Below are positions 34,279 to 42,926 of a stretch of DNA of 58,340 bases, piece after piece. The stretch comes from Bacteroidia bacterium. Its GTDB lineage: Bacteria > Bacteroidota > Bacteroidia > B-17B0 > Aurantibacillaceae. The notes under the pieces were generated by a model, which had not been told where the DNA came from, ran no database searches, and saw only the letters and a program-made list of their open reading frames with translations. Numbering within the stretch: the first letter of the stretch is position 1; each line of letters begins with the position of its first letter. Location: positions 1 to 58,340 of the forward strand of contig JAOAHO010000013.1 of NCBI GenBank assembly GCA_026415195.1, in the 5' to 3' direction. Position numbers and translations under genes: made by a program.

Positions 34279-35250
34279 CTAACGGGAAAACCCGCAGATG
34301 AATCCTATTCCCCGTAATATAGTTATTGAACCCGGAAAATAAACTCCCCTTTTTATAACCTGATAGTAAAATTCCATGATTGTTTTAAGAAACTTGTTTG
34401 TTACTTCCTTCAGCAAAAGATTCTTTATGTTATCCCGAAAAAAATCAATAGAATTATTATCAGCAGCAAATTTCAGGAAATACAAATAAATTATTAAAAG
34501 AGATCTGTTCAGATATTTTCTTAAAGTAGCTGAAGTTAACACTTTGCTGTACTTATTATAGAAAACTAAGTATGCGTTGATGTACCTTTCCATATACCAC
34601 ACAGGTTTATCAATTCTTTGGCTGTCAATTCGGAAAAAACAATCGGCGGGTATGGCAGATTCTACAAAAAAGTTATCTGTTTTTAATAATGCGTGAATAT
34701 GAAAGTCAACGTCCTGGAGCTTGTGAAGATTTTCATCATAACGTAAATCATTTTCCAAAAGAAACTTTTTATTCCAAATGGGTTGCATGGTTTGCCAGGG
34801 TAAATTGTGAGCAAGAAAACGTTCTAAGGCCTTCTTTTTATTGGGTATCCAGACAGATTTAATATTATTTACTTCTCTTTCAAAAGCTGCCAAGGGGAAG
34901 ACATAAAAATCATAACCGGGATTTTTATTAATAGCGTTTATTCTTTTTTCCAAACATTCCGGATGCAGGTTGTCATCGGCATCCATAAATATAACCCAAT
35001 CTCCTTGTGCTAGAGTAATACCTTTATTTCGGCAAAAGTTTGCCCCTCTATTAACTTCTTCTATAAAAACACGAAATCTTTTATCAGATGAATACTCCGT
35101 AAGAATTTCCTTTGTTCCATCGGTTGAAGCATCATCCACAATAATGCATTCCCAATTCGCATACGATTGGGTTCTTATTGACTCTAAAGTTTGTTTAATA
35201 TAATTTACTTTATTATAGGAAGGGATAATTATGCTTATCAACAAATGCAA
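34279..35250 (-). CDS. Family 2 glycosyltransferase
   Basis: This 323-residue protein has a single GT-A domain at the N-terminus: ISIIIPSYNKVNYIKQTLESIRTQSY, VDDASTDGTKEIL, and the metal-binding FMDADDNLHPECLEKR. There is no clear membrane anchor, so it is cytoplasmic or peripheral. The frame opens at a TTG; two more TTG codons follow at positions 3-4 and no ATG is near, so the exact start is uncertain. It is the last gene of the upstream minus-strand block and follows the GT4 gene by 3 nt. Donor and acceptor are unknown. Confidence 0.85.
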   Translation of the reverse strand: MHLLISIIIPSYNKVNYIKQTLESIRTQSYANWECIIVDDASTDGTKEILTEYSSDKRFRVFIEEVNRGANFCRNKGITLAQGDWVIFMDADDNLHPECLEKRINAINKNPGYDFYVFPLAAFEREVNNIKSVWIPNKKKALERFLAHNLPWQTMQPIWNKKFLLENDLRYDENLHKLQDVDFHIHALLKTDNFFVESAIPADCFFRIDSQRIDKPVWYMERYINAYLVFYNKYSKVLTSATLRKYLNRSLLIIYLYFLKFAADNNSIDFFRDNIKNLLLKEVTNKFLKTIMEFYYQVIKRGVYFPGSITILRGIGFICGFSR

Positions 35251-35253
35251 AAA

Positions 35254-36513
35254 TTATTTAAGAATTTCGTCTAACTTTTCGGTTTGATAATTAATGGAAT
35301 TTTTATTGAGTAATTCGTCCATAAGAGCATAATTCATCATTCCGGTATTACTTAACTCAATAACTCTTTTAAATTGCTCTAACAGATTATTTTTATTGAA
35401 ACTTATCCCAATATTATTTTCGGTGATAAATTCAGCCGTTTTCCCTTCATTTTCTGAGGCTACCAACACTGGCTTACGAAATGCCAAATATTCATAAAAT
35501 TTAGTACTGAAAGAGTAATTCAAGTCGTTGGTAAGGAACAATGCCCCAAAATGTGAATTTGAAATCAGGGAATATGAATCGGCTAGTGATAATTTTCCCC
35601 AATAAAAGACATTTTTATTATCAACCAGCTTTAAACCAAAATCGGGTATATCACCTGCGAGATGAAGAATTATTTGTTTATCGTTGTTCTGATTGAAATT
35701 AACTAATGCATCTACAAATTTCTTAAAAATCGATTCTGTTTTGTTGTACAAAGTGCCTGTAAAAGCTATCCGTATGTTATTGTTTTCATTAGATAAGAAA
35801 TCAAACCGATTTGATTTCAATTCAATATCTTCCGAATCGAATCCATTTTTTATTTCTACACATTTTGGTTTTATGATATCTCCGGCAATTTTAAAAAAAT
35901 AAGGAAACATTTCCTGTGAGACAGAGGTAATATAATCTGCATTATGTAGAACCTGACGTTCCATTTCTATTTCGAGTAATAATCGTTTATTGGATATAGT
36001 CTGAAATCCGTATGCTGTTTGGTTGTTTGTCCAGGGGTCTCTGTAATCTACTATGTAATTCAATTGATTAAAAAGCTTTTTTATTTCCAGTAAATAATAA
36101 GATGATCTGAAAGGAGCCACCGTACATATCAGATTATTAATACCAAAACGACGGACAATCTCGTTTGTTTTCTCTAAAAGTTTTTTTCGCCATAAAATAC
36201 TTTTATCAAAATAATTTCCATTGTCTAAAGCTTTTACATAAATCAAAGAGGCTCTATACAGTAATTTTTCTTTAAAAGTTGCAGGATTCACTGATAACCA
36301 AAATGGATAACGGTCATCTAAATAATACACATCTTCTTTTAATTCCGTTATATCTCTTTGCCATTGCGATTCATCCTGAAAGGGATTTTTAGTAGTTATT
36401 ACTTTAACCAAATAACCTTTTCGCTTGAGGTACTTTGCAAATTTTGCCCAACGCCTGCCTCCAATACCAGGTCTGGGCGGAAAAGTGTATGAAACAATTA
36501 AAACACCCTTCAA
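35254..36513 (-). CDS. GT-B glycosyltransferase (family 4-like)
   Basis: This 419-residue protein has the GT4 layout. The N-terminal half carries SYTFPPRPGIGGRRWAKFAKYLKRKGY and the C-terminal half IRIAFTGTLYNKTESIFKKFVDAL, then GKLSLADSYSLISNSHFGAL and YEYLAFRKPVLVASENEGKTAEFI, the E-x7-E-type donor-binding region. It starts at TTG within the overlap with the upstream amidotransferase gene's last codons; no ATG alternative is close. Donor unknown. Confidence 0.82.
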   Translation of the reverse strand: MKGVLIVSYTFPPRPGIGGRRWAKFAKYLKRKGYLVKVITTKNPFQDESQWQRDITELKEDVYYLDDRYPFWLSVNPATFKEKLLYRASLIYVKALDNGNYFDKSILWRKKLLEKTNEIVRRFGINNLICTVAPFRSSYYLLEIKKLFNQLNYIVDYRDPWTNNQTAYGFQTISNKRLLLEIEMERQVLHNADYITSVSQEMFPYFFKIAGDIIKPKCVEIKNGFDSEDIELKSNRFDFLSNENNNIRIAFTGTLYNKTESIFKKFVDALVNFNQNNDKQIILHLAGDIPDFGLKLVDNKNVFYWGKLSLADSYSLISNSHFGALFLTNDLNYSFSTKFYEYLAFRKPVLVASENEGKTAEFITENNIGISFNKNNLLEQFKRVIELSNTGMMNYALMDELLNKNSINYQTEKLDEILK

Positions 36514-37652
36514 TTTTTGTTTAAAATTTTCTTAAATGCTTTTGTAAAGGGTTTTATAGCTTTCATTACTTTTTCGTGTTTGCGATAGATGCCCGTTTCA
36601 TAACTTTTGAACTCAAGATGAGAACGAACAGGGGTTTTTTCAATGAGTTCGCGAAATTGTTCGGGAGTCATATCAAATTTTTTTGCCACAAATTCAAAAT
36701 CTTCTTTCAACAAATGTGGGTCGTAAGGAGGTTTTTCAAGCTCCTTCAGGGCCTCTTCCCGCGTAATCTGGCCAGACAGGATAAGATTGCTAAGATGAGC
36801 TCGTCTTTTGTCAAAGCCGTATTTTTCTTTTAAAATATACCCCTGATAGAATCGGGTAAAAATAGATTCGTAGTGTTTACCTCCATAATCGCGCCAGCCA
36901 AATTCTTTTTTTATGGTTTCTTTTGCTTTTGCTTTATTGTAATCAACATATTCCAGAATATTTACTCTTTTAAATTTCAGCACAAGCTGATACCAGGAAA
37001 ATGTATAAAAATCCAGAATCGGAAAGGTTTTTAGTTTTCTGGTTCCAAATTTTTTATGAATATCCAGCAAGTTATCTACATCCATTTTACTCCATCTCAT
37101 AGCTTTGGGGAGTATAGCTTCTGTCTGATAATTATGACCTGTCAGAATATATTTAATCTTGTGTTTGTATGCCTGATGAAACAAACATGCATAAAAACCA
37201 TGATCGGTAGGAACTTCCCAATCCAGCACGCCTGATTTGATATAAGCAAGCTGCAGGTCTTTGAACTCTTCCCAATCCACCACATAGGTATATAAATCAA
37301 ATCCGGTTTTCTCAATAATACCTTGAATGTTTTGAACCGCCAGCTCGGTATTCCAGCCATTATCAAAATGAACTACCAAAGGGTTCAAGCCAAGTTTTTT
37401 TGCCCACCAGGCCAGATAAGAGCTGTCCACTCCTCCGCTAAGCCCCATGATGGAATCGTATTTTCCGCTAGCTTCTTTTTTGATTTTATTTACTACATTT
37501 TTTAATTCGCGAGTTTTCTCTTCTGCACTTTTCCCGTTTATAACATAACGATGCATATAATCTCTGCAATAATTGCATACTCCATTCTCGTCCAACGTCA
37601 GAGCGACATCCTCACGAGTTGTTAATACACAATTCCTGCAAACTAATTCCAT
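36510..37652 (-). CDS. PseA/WbpG-type N-acetyl sugar amidotransferase
   Basis: This 380-residue PP-loop ATP pyrophosphatase-like enzyme has zinc-binding pairs C5/C8 and C26/C29, ATP-binding LSGGVDSSYLAWW with SGGVDSS at 72-78, and the downstream LTGHNYQTEAILP. With ammonia from HisH2/HisF2 it should convert an N-acetyl group to acetamidino, as WbpG does on ManNAc3NAcA and PseA on pseudaminic acid. Its location right after the pseudaminic acid genes fits PseA/LegN-type use, but the ammonia-supplying pair lies 12 kb downstream in the other block, next to the 3-amino-sugar genes. Which sugar is modified is undecided. It overlaps the upstream gene by 10 nt and the downstream one by 4. Confidence 0.9.
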   Translation of the reverse strand: MELVCRNCVLTTREDVALTLDENGVCNYCRDYMHRYVINGKSAEEKTRELKNVVNKIKKEASGKYDSIMGLSGGVDSSYLAWWAKKLGLNPLVVHFDNGWNTELAVQNIQGIIEKTGFDLYTYVVDWEEFKDLQLAYIKSGVLDWEVPTDHGFYACLFHQAYKHKIKYILTGHNYQTEAILPKAMRWSKMDVDNLLDIHKKFGTRKLKTFPILDFYTFSWYQLVLKFKRVNILEYVDYNKAKAKETIKKEFGWRDYGGKHYESIFTRFYQGYILKEKYGFDKRRAHLSNLILSGQITREEALKELEKPPYDPHLLKEDFEFVAKKFDMTPEQFRELIEKTPVRSHLEFKSYETGIYRKHEKVMKAIKPFTKAFKKILNKN

Positions 37653-38986
37653 ACTGATACTTCGGATAAATATTTGTTATAATTATTAAAATGATATTTT
37701 TCTAAGCCATAATACCTGAAGAAATCATTATTTGAAATCTGTAATGATGTTTTAATTTTATCTGTCAATTCCGCTTCCGAATAACAAACCACACTTTCTA
37801 ATGAAAGACCTTTGTAATACCGGGTTTTCACCTGTAAGGGAGCAAACAAGGTTTTGTATCCCATAAACAAACGTTCCTGCGCTGATGAAGAATACACAGT
37901 TATGCATAAATCAACTTCATAAAAATGTTTAAAAGAACGAGTATGCGGGTTTATAAATACAAATTTTTTATTCGTTAATTGCTGAGTGTAAAATTTTTTT
38001 GCACGTTCCAATAATTCTTCATTTTCCTTTTCGCAAGGATGAAGAAATATGGCAATTGGATTAATATCTAAAGAAATTTCATTTAATATTCTGAGTATCT
38101 CAAGTTCGCTTTCATAAAAACCATCATCAAAGTATCGATCTTTCCAATCTAATCGTCTGTATGATCCTCCGGATAAAAAACCTACTTTATAGCGTGGAGG
38201 GTCCGGTTTTACTTCACTATACAATTCTTTAAATTCAAAAGGCGGCACATGGCAAAAGGAATCTACATACCAATTACTTTTTAGTTGATGAAATTCTTCC
38301 TCATGATAGGGTGCCGAGAAAAAAATTTCATCCGCTACAATATGCGAATAAAAAGCAGACAATGGGTTTTGACTGGTAACAAAAACACATTTTACTCCCA
38401 ACTTTTTACTAAGCAACGAAAAAAATACCGCATCGTTTTCGAAAGAACCAAAATAAAAAAATTTGTTTATACCGTACTTCCGCAAAAAAGATACGCCATA
38501 AAACCATTCGGACATATTAAGTAAAATAAGCGAAATAGCGTTTCTTTTTTTTTGCAAGATTATCCATAAAACTGCTATAGTAGGTACTATTAAACACAAT
38601 GTAATCAAATACCAGAATTTTTCATGCCACGATAATTTTACAGAAGGGTATGATTTGTAAAAATGATATGTGATTCTGTTTCTGGTAATATCCTCAATAT
38701 ATTTTTTATTTATCCCGAAAAGGGAAACAGAATCATGAAGTATGGCTATTTTATTAGAGTTATTATCTGTTAAGGAAACTACTTTTTCGGGGAAAAAAAT
38801 TTGTTTTACTCCCTCTTTGAAAAAATAAGCAAAGTTCCTGAGGGTAGAGGAAGATAAGCCAGACAAACGAAATGAATGAACACGAAAAAGATTGAATAGC
38901 ACATTATATTCGGGCGATCTTTTATTAAAAATATAGTGAATAAGGCCCTTATAAAAAATCTGAATGATAGTAAAAGCTGTTTTCAT
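37643..38986 (-). CDS. Uncharacterised protein, possible GT-B-like transferase
   Basis: This is a 447-residue protein that I do not recognise. It has one clear hydrophobic segment (about residues 123-146, LITLCLIVPTIAVLWIIL). The C-terminal half has GT-B-like features: a phosphate-contact-like GFLSGGSYRR, FLHPCEKENEELLERAKKFY and a final acidic/Ser region DLCITVYSSSAQERLFMGYKTLF, comparable to the donor-binding end of nonulosonate or CDP-glycerol-type transferases. It sits between pseI (no gap) and the PseA-type gene, where a pseudaminyltransferase would be expected. That assignment is inference only. Confidence 0.5.
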   Translation of the reverse strand: MKTAFTIIQIFYKGLIHYIFNKRSPEYNVLFNLFRVHSFRLSGLSSSTLRNFAYFFKEGVKQIFFPEKVVSLTDNNSNKIAILHDSVSLFGINKKYIEDITRNRITYHFYKSYPSVKLSWHEKFWYLITLCLIVPTIAVLWIILQKKRNAISLILLNMSEWFYGVSFLRKYGINKFFYFGSFENDAVFFSLLSKKLGVKCVFVTSQNPLSAFYSHIVADEIFFSAPYHEEEFHQLKSNWYVDSFCHVPPFEFKELYSEVKPDPPRYKVGFLSGGSYRRLDWKDRYFDDGFYESELEILRILNEISLDINPIAIFLHPCEKENEELLERAKKFYTQQLTNKKFVFINPHTRSFKHFYEVDLCITVYSSSAQERLFMGYKTLFAPLQVKTRYYKGLSLESVVCYSEAELTDKIKTSLQISNNDFFRYYGLEKYHFNNYNKYLSEVSVWN

Positions 38987-39979
38987 CTAAACAATAAATC
39001 TGTCGCCTTTTTTAAAATCTTTCGGAGAAGGCTTACCAATGTACGTATCTAAAAAAATTGGATGCATACCATAACCAGGTCTGACACTTTTTATATGTTC
39101 ATGGCTAATGATTTCTCCCTTTTTAAGGTCTTTGGCAACATAAAGACTTCGGGCATATTTTCTTCCTTTAATTTGAGCAGGAGTGAGTGTGTAATCTATA
39201 TTCCCCACTGCTTGTTCTGCCTGGCGAATAGCTTCTACCATAAGTTTAAATTCATGTTCGTCTAAGGAAAATGCCGCATCCGGCGTATTGAGTTTTTTAT
39301 CCAGTATAAAATGTTTTTCAATTACAGAAGCTCCCAAAACTGCGGCAGCCACTGGAACAACAGTACCTAAAGTATGATCAGATAAACCAGCCTTTACATT
39401 AAAATCTTTTACATATTGCTGTATCATGATCAGATTTGCTTCCGATACAGGAGCTGGATACGCTGTTGTACATTTGAGTAATGTGATATCATGGTTCCCG
39501 CATTCGCGGCAAGTCTCTACTGCCAGTATAATGTCGTTATACCCGGCTACTCCGGTAGAAATGATAACGGGTTTGTTTTTGGAGGCAACATAACGGATAA
39601 GCGGAATATCGGTAATTTCCAGTGAGGCAATTTTATAAATGGGATTACCCAGAGATTCCAGTAAATCTACAGCTGTTTTATCGAAAGGAGTCGAAAAACA
39701 AACAATACCAGTTTTTCTTGCTTCTTCAAAAATAGCTTCATGCCACTCCCAGGGCAAATGTGCTTCATGATATAAATCATAAAGATACTTTCCGTCCCAA
39801 AGGGTTCCGCTGATTAAAAAATCGTTGTTTCTTACATTCAAGGTTATAGTATCGGCACGATAGGTTTGAATTTTAACGGCATCAGCACCGGCCCGCTTAG
39901 CTGCCCTCACTGTCTCAAGCGCAATTTCTAGTGAGCCAGCATGATTGGCAGACATTTCCGCAACTATAAAACACCCCAT
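38987..39979 (-). CDS. pseI: Pseudaminic acid synthase
   Basis: This 330-residue NeuB-family aldolase condenses PEP with 6-deoxy-AltdiNAc to give pseudaminic acid. The start is the ATG giving MGCFIVAEMSANHAGS, 4 nt after the WbqC gene; an in-frame TTG six codons upstream would overlap it. Motifs are AEMSANHAG, GADAVKIQTY, CFSTPFDKTAV, YKIASLEITD, GLSDHTLG and VIEKHFILDKK with the metal-binding His. A C-terminal SAF domain (RSLYVAKDLKKGEIISHEHIKSVRPG) completes it. The wording TPFD/KIASLEI is that of PseI rather than the second NeuB homologue at 45677. Confidence 0.93.
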   Translation of the reverse strand: MGCFIVAEMSANHAGSLEIALETVRAAKRAGADAVKIQTYRADTITLNVRNNDFLISGTLWDGKYLYDLYHEAHLPWEWHEAIFEEARKTGIVCFSTPFDKTAVDLLESLGNPIYKIASLEITDIPLIRYVASKNKPVIISTGVAGYNDIILAVETCRECGNHDITLLKCTTAYPAPVSEANLIMIQQYVKDFNVKAGLSDHTLGTVVPVAAAVLGASVIEKHFILDKKLNTPDAAFSLDEHEFKLMVEAIRQAEQAVGNIDYTLTPAQIKGRKYARSLYVAKDLKKGEIISHEHIKSVRPGYGMHPIFLDTYIGKPSPKDFKKGDRFIV

Positions 39980-39983
39980 AAAT

Positions 39984-40730
39984 TCAGGATTTAGCAAGTT
40001 GTAAAGGAGTTAATGAAGGTCTTCTTCCAGCCCTCACAATCTCAATTGTTTTATCAAAACCGCAATTAAACAAACAATCCAGGATACTCATATAAGGTAA
40101 AAACTTACCCGTAACAACGGGATATTCCACCGGTATATAATGATGATAAATTAAACTTATACCTTTTTGCTTAAATCGTTCTTCAGCATTTTCAACGGAT
40201 AAATAAGCAGATGACCCAAGGGTAGACAAATAGATATTACCATTATGCTTTTGTGTTAGCTCAATTAATTTCTCGGTCCTATCGGTAGCATATAGATTTA
40301 TATCCGAACTTTTAACCAACTGAGTTCGAATACCTATCTTTTGGCAAATTTTTTTAATAAGTTCAATATTGAAATCGGAAATTTTTGAATAATTGAAGTC
40401 AAAATGACTTTCTATAAAGTTGTAAACTTCCTGAAAATATTTGGATTTATTATAGGTTAAGTGCAAAGTCCTGAGCATCTTTTTCTTCCAATTATTCCCA
40501 TAAAAAATTTCAATTTCATTAATGTTGGTATTTCTGTGAGTCTGATGAACAGGGATAGTCAGAAATAACTCTCCCTGATGGGTATTTATCCGATTCCTGC
40601 TTTGCCAACTGCTTTTTACAAATTGTACATTGTCGTAAAATACAAAAACATCCGCCTGGTCAATTAAATCAAAATATCCCAACCAGGGGGCAAAAGTCGG
40701 TTGCATTACCACTACTACTTTATCGGCCAT
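39984..40730 (-). CDS. WbqC-family protein
   Basis: This 248-residue protein has the WbqC family signature near its start (VVVMQPTFAPWLGYFDLIDQADVFVFYDNVQFVKSSWQSRNRI), followed by LTIPVHQTHRNTNINEIEI. Members are scattered through O-antigen and flagellin-glycan loci, and their biochemical role is not established. It lies between a small methyltransferase and pseI, with no gap to the former. It is probably cytoplasmic. It may act on a pseudaminate intermediate or replace an acyltransferase, but nothing in the sequence proves that. Confidence 0.85.
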   Translation of the reverse strand: MADKVVVVMQPTFAPWLGYFDLIDQADVFVFYDNVQFVKSSWQSRNRINTHQGELFLTIPVHQTHRNTNINEIEIFYGNNWKKKMLRTLHLTYNKSKYFQEVYNFIESHFDFNYSKISDFNIELIKKICQKIGIRTQLVKSSDINLYATDRTEKLIELTQKHNGNIYLSTLGSSAYLSVENAEERFKQKGISLIYHHYIPVEYPVVTGKFLPYMSILDCLFNCGFDKTIEIVRAGRRPSLTPLQLAKS

Positions 40731-41342
40731 TTATCTATACAAATAAATACAAAATTCGAAGGGTATGCTGTTTTCTTTTACCAAATAATCGTGCCTTAAC
40801 GTTACTTTAGAGGTTATATTCTTTTTACAAAAATCAAAAACCTTAAGCGGATCAATATAAAACAGATTTTCATCAAAATAATCCACATACGTGGACATGG
40901 CATTAAAAGCTACTCCCTTTAAGCATGCATCATACATTTTTTTAATTGTAGAAAACATAAATTCTTCATTATTATCACTCTTGTTATTAAAAACTCCGCT
41001 TAGGATAACATAATCATTTTTAATGTTCAATGTATCCTTATTTATATCAAATTGTAAAAAAGAAGCATTAGCATATTGTGCAAAGTGTTTTTTATTATAA
41101 TCGATAAATTCTGGAACAAAATCCAATCCAAGATATTTTCCCTGAAAATTTTTAGATTCTCTTAAATAAACAAATAAATCAGCCAATCCGCATCCAAAAT
41201 CAGTAACTGATGTTATGTTTTTATCAATTTCACAAAGTATTTCAAACCGTCTATACTGTGACTTTCTGTCGGAATATTGAACCGCATGTGGCGATGCTCC
41301 GTGTTTTTTAAATAATTCGCGATAATGTTCTTTAATATCCAT
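40731..41342 (-). CDS. Small class I SAM-dependent methyltransferase
   Basis: This 203-residue protein has SAM motif I VTDFGCGLADLFVYL, the acidic residue in YLGLDFVPEFID, FLQFDINKDTL and VILSGVFNN. It has no extra domain. It overlaps pseG by one base and abuts the WbqC gene, so it is embedded in the pseudaminic acid genes and may methylate that sugar or a substituent. The C-terminus (VTLRHDYLVKENSIPFEFCIYLYR) is typical of this small glycan-cluster group. Confidence 0.8.
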   Translation of the reverse strand: MDIKEHYRELFKKHGASPHAVQYSDRKSQYRRFEILCEIDKNITSVTDFGCGLADLFVYLRESKNFQGKYLGLDFVPEFIDYNKKHFAQYANASFLQFDINKDTLNIKNDYVILSGVFNNKSDNNEEFMFSTIKKMYDACLKGVAFNAMSTYVDYFDENLFYIDPLKVFDFCKKNITSKVTLRHDYLVKENSIPFEFCIYLYR

Positions 41343-42316
41343 TACTCCAGAATTTTATTTATTTTCTCTTGTAGAGCATTCTCATTAAACTGCTGTTGGG
41401 ATGCTGTATAAAAATTTGTAAGCAATGCCGGGGTATTATAAAATTTTTCAATGCGTTTCTGAATATACTTTGGATCAAATTGAAAGTAAGTTCCAATGTG
41501 ATAAGTTAAGTAGTACTTTTCAAATTCGATAGTTTCTTTATGTTGTTCGGGTGTAATTGAAAAAGCAAGGTTGGGTATCCCGCAAAATGCAGATTCGTAT
41601 TTAGCTAATCCGCCGCCGCTTATTACCAGGTCCGATTGTGAATAAAACTCCGTGATATTATCGATTTTTTGATAAAGAATTATATGATTGTTTTTAAATT
41701 GTTCAGACGGAAGTTTTTCATAATAAATAACATGAAAAGTACATTTTGAATAAAAATGATCCAACACATTAAGAAAATCAATGAGTCTGGCTGGTTCCAG
41801 TTTTACTCCGGAAAACATAACAAGAATGTTATTTTTTTCTTTATGGTGGACTTTTCTCAGAATTAAATTCCTTTTTCTTATTGCTGGCCATTCCGGCCTG
41901 TACGGAAAAAAAGATGTTCCAAGAAGTTTATGCTTTACAGCTTTATATGGAAGTTTTGGAGCCCCAATAGTAAAATTGATAATGGCATAGGTGTTATAAT
42001 AATTACGATTACAAAAGTCGTCGAACAGAATTAATCTGAATAAACCTGATAACTTTTCAATCATGCCATCGCTTATTAAATAAGTATCGGCAAATAAATA
42101 ATGCGTTTTAAATTTTAAAAGTTCTTCAATGTTTTTTATTAGGGTATAGGTGATTTTTTTTTGATTTAGCAATGAAACAGCAAATTCATTAAAATCGCCG
42201 CAAAATGTAAGATGAAATTGCTGCTGATTAATAAACTGAGATAAATTCAAACACCTCATAAAGTGCCCCAACCCTTCGTGATTATTGGCATTACAGTAAA
42301 ATAAAACTTTTTTCAT
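41342..42316 (-). CDS. pseG: UDP-2,4-diacetamido-2,4,6-trideoxy-beta-L-altropyranose hydrolase
   Basis: This 324-residue GT-B-fold hydrolase removes UDP from the pseudaminate precursor. The N-terminal motif GLGHFMRC (15-22) contains the catalytic-type His18 and Arg21 (G-x-GH-x2-R-C). LILFDDFCNRNYY fits the D-D loop, and VISGGGLAKYESAFCGIPNLAF is the UDP-binding C-terminal motif of PseG. Length is close to stand-alone PseG; no GNAT (PseH) domain is fused. Overlap or small gaps with methyltransferase genes on both sides show co-expression. Confidence 0.88.
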   Translation of the reverse strand: MKKVLFYCNANNHEGLGHFMRCLNLSQFINQQQFHLTFCGDFNEFAVSLLNQKKITYTLIKNIEELLKFKTHYLFADTYLISDGMIEKLSGLFRLILFDDFCNRNYYNTYAIINFTIGAPKLPYKAVKHKLLGTSFFPYRPEWPAIRKRNLILRKVHHKEKNNILVMFSGVKLEPARLIDFLNVLDHFYSKCTFHVIYYEKLPSEQFKNNHIILYQKIDNITEFYSQSDLVISGGGLAKYESAFCGIPNLAFSITPEQHKETIEFEKYYLTYHIGTYFQFDPKYIQKRIEKFYNTPALLTNFYTASQQQFNENALQEKINKILE

Positions 42317-42319
42317 TTA

Positions 42320-42922
42320 TCACTTAAACACCGTAACAATAAAATCGTGTTGTTTCTGGGTTTGATTATTATATGTAGTTATATAATGATCAAGGTAGTA
42401 CTTTTCAAAAACAGGATTAAAAAGTTCCTTCACTTCATTTTCGTTATAACCGTAAATATTCATAAAGTTATTCTGCATTCTGTAATCGTCGGAAGCTGCA
42501 AAAAGGAAAAACCCCACTGCGTTTTTTTTCATTATTTTTTTGATTAGAGGCAGGGCCTTAGTCACCTCCTCTTTACCGGCAGAATCAAAGACACCCACCG
42601 AAACTATGCATTCAAAGTGTTCTTCGGGATAATTTATTTCAGCAATTGAACACACCTGAAGGTCTTCGATTTTTAAATTATGATTTTCAAGTAACTCTTT
42701 AGTTTTACGGATACCTACATCAGAAATATCACACGCATAAACCTTAAACCCATTTTCAGCAAGAAATTTGGTATTTACTCCATTGCCACACCCCAAATCC
42801 AGAACATTGATGTTTCTCTGTTCCGGTTTATACCTCCTTAACATGAACTGAATAAGTTTTTCGTGGGGATATCGTGGTGATAAATGCTCGTTCCATTCAT
42901 TCCATTTTGTAACGTTATTCAT
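42320..42922 (-). CDS. Small class I SAM-dependent methyltransferase
   Basis: This 200-residue protein begins KWNEWNEHLSPRYPHEKLIQFMLRRY. SAM motif I is VLDLGCGNGVNTKFLAENGF, then VYACDISDVGIRKTKELLE, FECIVSVGVFDSAGKEEV and FFLFAASDDYR. It sits between pseF and pseG (4 and 3 nt). The short lid and N-terminal pattern resemble methyltransferases of LPS and flagellin-glycan loci. A role in methylating a nonulosonic acid is plausible but unproven. Confidence 0.82.
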   Translation of the reverse strand: MNNVTKWNEWNEHLSPRYPHEKLIQFMLRRYKPEQRNINVLDLGCGNGVNTKFLAENGFKVYACDISDVGIRKTKELLENHNLKIEDLQVCSIAEINYPEEHFECIVSVGVFDSAGKEEVTKALPLIKKIMKKNAVGFFLFAASDDYRMQNNFMNIYGYNENEVKELFNPVFEKYYLDHYITTYNNQTQKQHDFIVTVFK

Positions 42923-42926
42923 ACCT

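Noticed and set aside
34264-34284. CGTTAG...CTAACG hairpin as a terminator between convergent genes
   Set aside because: The stem is only 6 bp with a 9-nt loop, overlaps the stop codon and has no T-tract.
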